This document shows, piece after piece, positions 56,207-64,000 of a stretch of DNA of 64,000 nucleotides. How positions within the stretch are numbered: position 1 is the stretch's first letter; every line of letters starts with the position of its first letter. This DNA is from Brassica napus (Eukaryota > Streptophyta > Magnoliopsida > Brassicales > Brassicaceae), in assembly GCF_020379485.1 (NCBI RefSeq), contig NC_063450.1, positions 29,612,137 through 29,676,136 of the forward strand. The letters are read 5' to 3'. The notes under the pieces were generated by a model that saw only the letters and a list, made by a program, of their open reading frames with translations, had not been told where the DNA came from and searched no databases. The position numbers and the translations under genes were made by a program.

Positions 56207-56630
56207 TTGATAAGAACGATACTGACTCGGATAATCTCTAGCCCATGTATCAGCAGCACTGCACACAAGCCATCACTCTCTTTTGGCTCAGGATCTCAAC
56301 TCTTTTCATTCGGCCATTTTAGAAGCTACTCCATGTCAGCTCTTCCGGCTTCGAACACTGCACCAGTTACTGGACCCATAAAAACCCAAAGCTCTAAACC
56401 ATCATTTGATCATGAAGATTGGGACAATTACTCAGGTCAAAACATTACGAAATGGTTAGAAGTCCGGGACATAAGAGCTCTTATCTTTTTGAGGTGTCCC
56501 ATTGGAGCGGGATAGATTCTATGTTCGTCGTGGACTTGAAGGCATCTGCATTCCTGATAGAAGATGGAGGAGGAAACTTGAAATCATTCAGCCTATTGAT
56601 TTCAATTTTTTGCAGCTTATTGTAATACAG
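56207..56630 (+). pseudogene. Gene fragment carried by the Helitron, mitochondrial-presequence-like
   Basis: A 102-codon frame begins MIRTILTRIISSPCISST and continues 'FSFGHFRSYSMSALPASN', poor in acidic residues and rich in Arg and Ser as in mitochondrial targeting peptides. It reaches 'HEDWDNYSGQNITKWLEV' and soon stops. A following frame (about 56493-56600) reads 'RFYVRRGLEGICIPDRRW'. Base composition is well above the AT-rich Helitron background. I do not recognise the parent gene; two different genes could have contributed. Confidence 0.5.
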
Positions 56631-57061
56631 ATGATCTTCTTTGCATTCATATAAAGGTGTGTCTCTGCAGCGCTGTTATGCATTGGTGTTAGTGTGGTTT
56701 ATTAATTTATGGACTTAATTTTAGATTTAATTTTTTGATTGGCAGAATGTTGCTCCTACACACACTCCAAATATTATAATAAACATCAACGCCATAAAAA
56801 TTGTTTTCGAAGACAAGGCAGGGAAGAGTGCTTCTCCTTCTTTCAGTGGCAATTGCATGTATTGAAGCTGGAAACGAGCACAATTTGCCGAATTTAACTC
56901 TCAGTTTAGTTTGAACAACCGGTAGGTTTCAGAAGTCAATCAATAATGTGAAGTAATAAAAAATATCTCCCGTAGTAAGTAGCACTGAGTACTTGGGTAG
57001 TAAACATTAACGATCGGAAGTAATAGTTCTTTTTCTATTTCTAATGAGTTAGATCACCTTA

Positions 57062-57277
57062 GACCATCATTAGCTCCGGTCTCTCAACTGGGATTCTGAG
57101 CTTTGGTTAAGAGACGGTTCTTAGTTTTTCTTAGATTTTAACTAAGAAAAGCTAAGAACCGTCTCTTAGATAAGAAATATAAGAATCGTTTCTTAGCCGA
57201 AAAATGTAAAAAATCAAAAACAAATGTCAAATCATGAGTTAAGAACTCCGGCTAAGAAACCGGGGTTAATCATGCCC
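57062..57277. mobile_element. Harbinger/Tourist-type MITE nested in the Helitron
   Basis: The left end is GACCATCATTAGCTCCGG and the right end, reversed, is GGGCATGATTAACCCCGG; 13 of 18 bases agree. TTA flanks it at 57059-57061 and 57278-57280. An internal near-palindrome (GAACCGTCTCTTAG and its complement, about 57108-57168) would fold into a stem. Confidence 0.8.
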
Positions 57278-58283
57278 TTATGGTACTTTTTTTGTCAACA
57301 CTTACGGTACTTTAAATAGAATTATTTTGATATAAATTCTCTATAAGTTATATTAAATGCCAAAAAATAACTTGCAGTTAAGTGTGGCGTAAAATCAAAA
57401 TTTAAATTGAATGGCCACCACAACAAATCAACACTACTATTATTTACAAAATATAACAAACATAATTTACTTTTTCATAAGAAAACAAATCTTTATAAAT
57501 GAAAAACACTTGTGGGCCCGCGGGTCCGACCATAGAATTTTTTCCCCATATATACCTTGCATATATATTTCATAAATATTTATCTTACATGATTTTATTA
57601 ATTTTAAATTAAGATTTGAATCAAAGATTAAGATATATTCTTCCTACAAACATATTAAAAAATATAAATAAGTAATTTCAACAACTACCAATATATAGCT
57701 ATTTATTACCAAAATATAGCTACCTAATCTTTATTTAAATTAAAATATTTTCTATTTCAAAATGATATTGATATTTCTGATTATAATTGTTGAATATACA
57801 ACTTATCTTTGTCACATAAAGATATAAAATTAGCAGATGTTTTTTGACGTGATATATAACTTTGATATATACTGCATATTTAAAATATAAAGACATTCAT
57901 TAAAACAAAAAAAAATAGAAAATGTAACCGAAAATTTAACAACCAAATGAAGATAAAAAATTGCATATCCATATTCAGACCCACGCAATTTGAATTGAAT
58001 TCAAAAATTATCCAAAAATCTTTCGGGTGCCTACTATTATTATTGGAACCAGACCAAAATAATTAAACCCAAATTCATAAATAACCAAACGGTTCTATAT
58101 TTCTTGAACCGAACACAAAAAGCCACAACTGATCGGAACCAAACTGAAAACCAAAAAATACAATCTAGATGTAAGCTGAAAACTGAATTATGTGTATAAA
58201 CATATTAGTGAACAAATATGTATATTAGTGAATTTGTTAACAAAAATTACTCCGCGCTTTGAAAGCGCGGGTTACTATCCTAG

Positions 58284-58883
58284 TGTTTTATAAAATCTAT
58301 ATAGACTTTTGTTTTATAACATTGAAATAAATTATATATTCATTATCTCACTAAATAAATATGTATTTTCCAAATATAAAATTATAAATAGGATATTTTC
58401 TTAATTATCCTTATAAATTAGATGAAATTTATTAAAATAATAATTTTAATTTTTCAATTTCAAACAGGTAAATGCAAAAAATTATATTTAAAAGCATTTA
58501 TACGTTAATAAAATCTACATAGTGATACGATTTACATATTTTCTTAATATATTAATATTATCATTTATTAAAATACATGATGTATTTTCTTAGTAATTTT
58601 AAGTTTATTTTTAAAATAAAAATATTATAAGTAATTTTTTAAATAATATACAGATTAAAATAAATAAATCATTAATATTTTGAAAAACTAAAATCTAAAT
58701 CCACCATTCGGGTTACAAATTCAAAAACCAACAATCAAAACCTAAAATCTAAAAACTAAAAATCAAAAACCAAAATTAAAAAACATGCAAACAATTATTA
58801 CCTAAGATTAATGCTTTGCATGCATGCGGTTTACGCGAAAACCTTTTTTCCCATGCTAAAACCTTTTTTGACGGACTGTTACG
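58284..58883. other. AT-rich stretch without a gene
   Basis: Over 75% A+T by eye; no gene, RNA or repeat structure beyond simple A/T runs can be supported. Confidence 0.5.
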
Positions 58884-58897
58884 AAAAGTCACCATTA

Positions 58898-59043
58898 AAA
58901 AAATGGTAAACCATTCTCCGGAGAGAGAAGGTGAAAGTCATGGTGTCTACACGCTGTGGAAATCTGGTGTGGTGCGGATTCGAACTCGGGTACCTTGGAG
59001 ATCCACGGAACGCCTTGACCACCCAACTACGGACGCGTGTATA
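58898..59043 (-). mobile_element. tRNA-related SINE, second family
   Basis: On the minus strand it begins ACACGCGTCCGTAGTTGG, carries an A-box-like TAGTTGGGTGG and a B box GAGTTCGAATCC, and ends in a short T run. The 14-bp AAAAGTCACCATTA at 58884-58897 and 59044-59057 is a perfect target duplication. It is about 145 bp; the ending in T rather than A resembles plant SINEs of the Au type. Confidence 0.75.
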
Positions 59044-59057
59044 AAAAGTCACCATTA

Positions 59058-60880
59058 TATTACGTTGTTGTGATTAATTCTTTGTCACTGACGGCTACAA
59101 ATTTTAAATTTTGTAAAAGGTCATCAATTGAAATAGTGAAAGGTGGCAAGCAAAAGAATGGTCATATAATTAATTTTGTTTTCTTAAAATTACTGATAAT
59201 ATATGAAAGAATTCAAAAATTATGAAGTAATAAATAATTATAATTTAGCAAAAAAATAATAATTAATTTTTGGAACACATTTAGTTATATACTATTTTAT
59301 TAATTTAAAATATATAATTTAAAATACTTCCATTGCATTTTAATAATAGATAAATTTTGTGTTATGAAATATTACCATAAAATAGAATAAATATGTCATG
59401 AAATATTAACATAAAGTTAGGATAATTTTTTTTTATTAATTTTAATTTTTATATTGTTTATAACATGTTAGAAACCAAAGTGGTCATGTTATTTGCATAT
59501 AAAACTTAAAATTGATTATAATATAATTTATCATGATAAAAGAGATGCATAAGTGGCATTAAACTTTTTAATCATCAGTTATTTCATTTTTATATTCTTG
59601 AAGATTACCCAAAGGTTAATCATTGAATATAATTAATAATATGAAAATAATTATATGTTTTTACTATAGTTGATAGTATGTATATCCAAAGATAGGATAC
59701 TATTTGATTTGACTTGTATCAGTTTAAAATAAATTGTCATACTGTAAATATATATTTAAAAATAAATATCTAAAATCTGAAAAGTCGTGATTATTCTTAT
59801 AAATCTTTGAAAACTATAAATTGTCCATTTCTATAACTATATTATTGTAAATCTTTCACAAAATTTTTAAAAATGGTAAAGAAGAAAATTGTGTGCAGCG
59901 ACGTGCTTATAAATTCTTACAAATTATTTAAATGAAATGTTTTCCACAAATGGTAGTTGAAAGAATAATCCGTGTTCGAGTCATAAAAAATATTGAAGTC
60001 ATTAATCTTAATTTTCTTAAAAAAGGTGTGTGTATTTTCTTCTTACAAAACTGCATTACTGTTCATACATGTTACATGAACACACTTAGATTATATAGAA
60101 ATTTTGAGACAAGGCATATTAGTAAATATGTCTTTATATCCATTAAACCTTGGTAGCTATAATAATTAAAGTGCATCATTATTATTTTTATTTGGATGGA
60201 TTAACCATCCAAATTTCTCCTTTAGAGTATCTCCTCCATGAGTTACCTTTCCCATATTCTCTTGATTTGTTTCCAGGAAAAACTGCATAGATTTTTAAAA
60301 GGTTATAAAAATATCTAAAAATGTGTCTATTCAAAAATTGCACAGGTTTTTAAGGGGTTATTTTCTTTCATTCATACTTATATTATATAAATTTTATAAA
60401 ATCTTTAAAATATCTAAAAATATTTGGGTAGTTCGATTTGTTGAGAATTTATTTATTTTTATAATATCGTATATTTACAAAATTAAATAAATTATTTTTG
60501 ATATTTTATTTCTAATATTATGTTTTATGCAGGGTTTTTTGTGATTCGGTTTCATTTAATTCAGATTTCGGATAAAATGTCTGGGGTTATGTAGACAGTT
60601 TTATATATTAATATGTAAGTATTAAAAAGAAATCAAAAATACATTCACACGGCATTCAAAGTTTGGAAAGACAATTGGTAACTAATAACATCTAAAAACA
60701 TGAAAACATCTAATAAAATTAACTTATATGAGTATATCTTGCTCTTCTAATTACAATACAAGTGCCACAATTAAGAAGCTTCTACTTTTCAATCATTGAT
60801 TACACTTAAGATAATATTGAGGAAAAATAAGGAAAACATAATGTGATTTTGAGCAAAAATAGAAAAAAATTAATTATATG
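59058..60880. other. Long AT-rich gene-free stretch
   Basis: Very AT-rich throughout. The only frame of note (59932-60156) has no recognisable motif. Nothing can be supported here. Confidence 0.5.
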
Positions 60881-62400
60881 GTTGTTAATTATTCTTTTTG
60901 CAATAATTATCTGGTTAATTTTAACCTTTTCTATAAGTTCTTTGCACCACAGAGAAAAATGTGAATCAATTTGAGGAGATGAGAGCTCTCTGGCCGATGG
61001 TGTTAGGTTTTAGAGTCACTTGTAAAAGTTTGATTATAGTGATCATGTATAAGATTGAAACACTCGAAAAAGTGTGAATCTAATGTGAGAAGTGAAGCAT
61101 AAGATTGAAACACTCGAAAAAGTGAAGTAGAACGAAGCTTACTAAAAAAAGTGAATAAGAACGAAAATCTTTGAGAAAAAAATGAAGAAGAACGAAGCTA
61201 TCAATAAGATCAAACTCTAGGAAAGAAAATGAAGAAGATGGAAGCTCTTGGAGAAAGAATGTACGTGAAGAAGATTGAACCTCTCGAGAAAAATTGAAGT
61301 AGAACGAAACTCACGTAAAAAGTGGACAAGAACAGAGATCTTTGAGAAATTTCAAAACAATGACTTCTCAAGTTGGAGAGTTTATCTTCCTCTATTTAAG
61401 GAATCATTCCCGCTTACCGGAAAAAAGTTCATTTTCCTCCAACAGTTGAAAGGAACGGAGGTTCACAACCTTCTAGAAATGGGATAAGACTTCTGGTTTG
61501 GATGTGGAAAGAATTGAATGTCAAGCAATCTGATGGTGAAGAGGATTGCAGGTTCTTCATTTGAAATGTTGTAGCATGGCTTCTTATTGCAATCATTCTC
61601 GAGTTAGTTTTAATCCCTTCAATACGTTCCTTGCGCCACAAGATAGCATTGGGAATCCAATTATGGAGGTGTGAATTGTCTGTGCTGATGGTTTTAGGTT
61701 CTAGAGTTGCTTGTAAGATCTTGGTTAGAGTGAATATGTTCGTTCTGCATATGCTTTTGTGGTCGTATCACCGCCTTCTTTATGTTTTGTATCACGTACG
61801 ATACACTGTCAAATGGAGTTTGATCACATGGTTAGTAGTACGTGCACGTGAGGTTACATTAGGAAAGCTTGAGACATTCGATTAATCAAGTGATAGTAGC
61901 CATTGAAAAATCTCTAATTGTGATTGCGTTAGTTCTCTCTATCTGCCTTGTGAAGGTTGTTACGGTTAAGTCATTATCTACTTGGTTTCACATGAGCATG
62001 TACGGCAGAAGATCGTTGATTCTCTCTACTAAGAGTATTTGGTTGAAGTTTTGTCAACTTCCCAACCATGTTAATCAGTCAATATTTGCCACAAAACATA
62101 GTGTCGAAGTTTGAAGATCTAAACCGCTACATCTATCATCATGACAGAGAAAGATAATGATGATTGAAAAAGGTGTAGGGGCTATGATAAAATGTGGATT
62201 CCATGTGAGAAGTAAAACAGAAAGTTGGAAATTACAAACCTTGATTGAAGCTCTTTGTTTATTTTGAAGGTTTATTGGTTTGGATGATCTCAGGCGATTC
62301 CTTCGGTATGATGATGCTCTGAAGACGTTGGATATCTTCAGAATGACATATGAGGATAATGAGAACATCCGTGTCAATTTATTATATTCATCGAATTCAT
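60880..62400 (+). pseudogene. Decayed MSL-type mechanosensitive channel gene
   Basis: Several frames recall the plant MscS-like (MSL4-10) proteins of the plasma membrane: a membrane segment 'WLLIAIILELVLIPSIRSLR' (about 61575-61635), 'IQLWRCELSVLMVLGSRVAC' and 'LLYVLYHVRYTVKWSLITWL' (61650-61850), 'KSLIVIALVLSICLVKVVTV' followed by 'LSTWFHMSMY' (about 61908-62010), and 'DDLRRFLRYDDALKTLDIF' (about 62280-62338). They lie in the right order but in different frames with stops between. A second, worse copy of the first blocks sits at about 60890-61040 ('LWPMVLGFRVTCKSL'), so a partial duplication occurred. Between them (61040-61340) are repeated GAA-rich units around 'GTGAAGTAGAACGAAG'. Family assignment is by eye only. 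Confidence 0.55.
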
Positions 62401-62844
62401 GTGAGTTTGGAAGATTGAGAACAATATTTGAGTTTTATGAGCTTTATTTACACTTTCTGTTTATGTTTTATTTTCAAATTATGTATATGATGAGTGTAAC
62501 TTATTTTGTTTATGGCATAAGATTTGTGATTTTTTTTCTTTTGGTTCTTTTCTTATAACTCTTTGATTTTGAGATGATATTGGGAAAAGGTAAGGAAAAA
62601 TATAGAAAAAATAATGTGATTTTGAGGGAAAAATAAGAGAGAATGAATGAAATGAATGTTCATTTTTACTACACATTTCGATAAAGAAAACATTAGGTAA
62701 ACAAAAGTAATGAACATTAAATCAGCTTTATTGCAAAACTCTAGTTATTACAATAACACAAGTGGTAATGTCGATTGCTACATATATAACTCAAAACAAT
62801 AGGAATGAATGACATAAGGAGATTAGTTTTTTAAAACCCTTAAA

Positions 62845-63223
62845 TCATCTGTCATCTTTGAACCAGTTAAGTAGCACATAAACTGTAAAGCCTAAAGCAG
62901 ATGCAGCAGCAACAGCAAAGACGGCTACTTGAACAGAGAATGATGAGGCATAAGCTTCGAGAACAAGTGAATTCCAAGTTATGTACCATAAGGTGGAGTA
63001 AACGGAACCAAAGATCGCACCAACCACCACTTGACCGGTCGTGTGAAGCTTCTGAGACACCCTTAACCATATCTGCGTACAATTAACATCAGTATTAAGT
63101 GAATGATTTGTTTATATATGATTCTACTCTAAGTTTTGACTTATCTTACAAAGTAAGAAGCCAATGCGAGGATGAGTCCGCTAAGGAACAGAGAGAGTTC
63201 GTTGGTTCCAAGCCACTCCACAA
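62845..63223 (-). CDS. LPPE2: Lipid phosphate phosphatase epsilon, plastid: last two exons only
   Basis: Two leftward exons, 63223-63150 ('VEWLGTNELSLFLSGLILAL') and 63072-62845 ('RVSQKLHTTGQVVVGAIFGS' to 'VLLNWFKDDR' and stop), are joined by an intron with GT and GCAG borders. The histidine in LHTTGQV belongs to the PAP2/LPP active-site region. Membrane helices follow. LPP-epsilon proteins dephosphorylate phosphatidic acid at the plastid envelope. Position next to MAN7 fits Arabidopsis At5g66450. The frames shown are undamaged, but the 5' exons are not seen. Copia sequence begins at about 63372 inside what should be the upstream intron, so the rest may lie beyond the window edge or be lost. 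Confidence 0.8.
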
Positions 63224-63371
63224 CTGCGGAAATATGAAAAAAACCATCGGTTTAAGAGATGACCCAAATGCAAGTAGAAACAGAGATGGAAGAATTGACT
63301 AGCTGCTGCGGCTGACCAGAGAAGATGGTAAAGACAGAGATGAAAGAAATGAACTGAGCATGAGAAGATGG

Positions 63372-64000
63372 TATTGAAGCCCAAATTAAAGCCCAAGTTT
63401 ATGATCCATTAGAAGCTTTTGTAATCATGTAACTAGGGTTTCTAAATTCCTATATATGTTGTTATGTGATTCTAGTAGATATTGTAGTAGCTTAGAATTG
63501 TTTCCGGTCACTAGCATGTCATCTACATAAAGGAGTAGAATAATGATGTTTGTACCCTTTATGCAGACGAACATTAAAGGATCGAAGAAGCTGCAGATGA
63601 AGCCAAACTCAAGAAGGAATGTGCTGAATTTATCGAACCAAGCCCTGGGAGCCTGCTTCAGTCCATAGATTGCCTTGTAAAGCAGACACACGTAATCAGG
63701 ATATTCTTCATCAACAAATCCAGCAGGTTGTCTCATATATATTGTTTCATGTAAATCTCCGTGTAGAAAGGCATTAATCTTGTCTTCAAGAATTTAAAAT
63801 ATGGATTGATTTCATATAAAGATATTTGATGGAAGTTGCTTCTATGAGCAGCAAAGTTACGTTCATCAAAGCACATAACAACATATATAGGAATCTAGAA
63901 ACCCTAGTTACATGGATTACAAAAGCTTCTAATAGATCATAAACTTGGGCTTTAGTTTGGGCTTCAATAGATGGCATCCCAGGATCAGAACGCAATGTGG
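63372..64000 (-). mobile_element. Rearranged copia fragment with inverted LTR-like ends
   Basis: A leftward reverse-transcriptase fragment (about 63800-63480) shows 'LYKAIYGLKQAPRAWFDKF' and 'LLYVDDMLVTGN'. It is bracketed by an LTR-like segment in opposite orientations: 63372-63475 (starts TATTGAAGCCCAAAT) and, reversed, 63969-63836 (starts TATTGAAGCCCAAAC). Both share 'AACTAGGGTTTCTA' and 'TATATATGTTGTTATGTG'. Normal LTRs are direct repeats, so this is a rearranged or double insertion. It runs off the window edge. Confidence 0.7.

Larger units (their letters stand above)
55576..58283 (+). mobile_element. Non-autonomous Helitron carrying gene-like fragments
   Basis: Starts TCTAATCTATTAAAACAG, nearly the same 5' terminus as the Helitron at 45782-47715. 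It ends with the hairpin CCGCGCTTTGAAAGCGCGG (58252-58270) and CTAG at 58280-58283. The flanks are A (55575) and T (58284) without duplication. Other possible TC starts are at 55567 and 55581; 55576 fits the consensus best. It is 2708 bp without Rep/helicase. It contains GC-richer fragments at about 55830-56640 and 56750-56930 and a nested MITE at 57062-57277. Confidence 0.8.

Noticed and set aside
58978..59030. Possible tRNA gene (B-box-like GTTCGAATCC on the minus strand)
   Set aside because: No complete cloverleaf; target duplications and tail show it is a SINE.
59932..60156. 74-codon rightward frame in AT-rich DNA
   Set aside because: No motif, no homologue known to me, and composition equals the background.

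Overview
The window is nuclear DNA from a plant of the mustard family, most likely Brassica or a close relative such as Raphanus. The genes are intron-rich and lie in an AT-rich background. The gene order, as far as I remember the Arabidopsis map, matches the lower end of Arabidopsis chromosome 5 in reverse (about At5g66540 down to At5g66450): MPP10 remnant, aldose-1-epimerase-like, DYW-type PPR, gamma carbonic anhydrase 3, E-type PPR, small hypothetical, Era-like GTPase, MAN7 mannanase, and the 3' end of LPP-epsilon. Arabidopsis locus names are from memory and were not searched.

Layout: 1-3756 is AT-rich and gene-free. 3757-11751 is a structurally complete CACTA (En/Spm) transposon with a 3-bp target duplication and two decayed genes. 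11752-13237 holds two abutting Harbinger-type MITEs. 13351-14153 is a GATA factor of the HANABA TARANU clade. 15435-16980 is a decayed MPP10, followed by tRNA-Asn(GTT). 17709-21364 holds the epimerase-like gene and the DYW PPR gene, tail to tail. 21582-25910 and 41631-47736 are two near-identical, same-orientation Mutator-like elements about 20 kb apart, full of hairpins and minisatellites; the second is split by a Helitron. Between them lie gamma-CA3, the E-type PPR, a 108-aa hypothetical gene, a copia element with 133-bp LTRs, a hAT-type element and the Era-like GTPase. MAN7 starts 165 bp from the second Mutator-like element and carries an 85-bp tandem duplication over its intron 1/exon 2 boundary.

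From 50147 rightwards the DNA is mostly debris: a broken PPR gene, a three-copy 142-bp tandem repeat, a hAT MITE, SINEs, a LINE 3' fragment, a second Helitron carrying gene-like fragments, a decayed MSL mechanosensitive-channel gene, the last two exons of an LPP-epsilon gene, and copia fragments with inverted LTR-like ends.

The genes are not an operon or a shared pathway; each serves its own compartment (complex I, plastid RNA editing, plastid ribosome assembly, cell wall, plastid lipid). What links them is inherited synteny and a heavy load of nested transposons, several of them inserted close to start codons. I found no CRISPR array and no convincing new defence or metabolic system. The most unusual signals are the paired Mutator-like elements, the MAN7 duplication, and the nested insertions whose target duplications can be read exactly.
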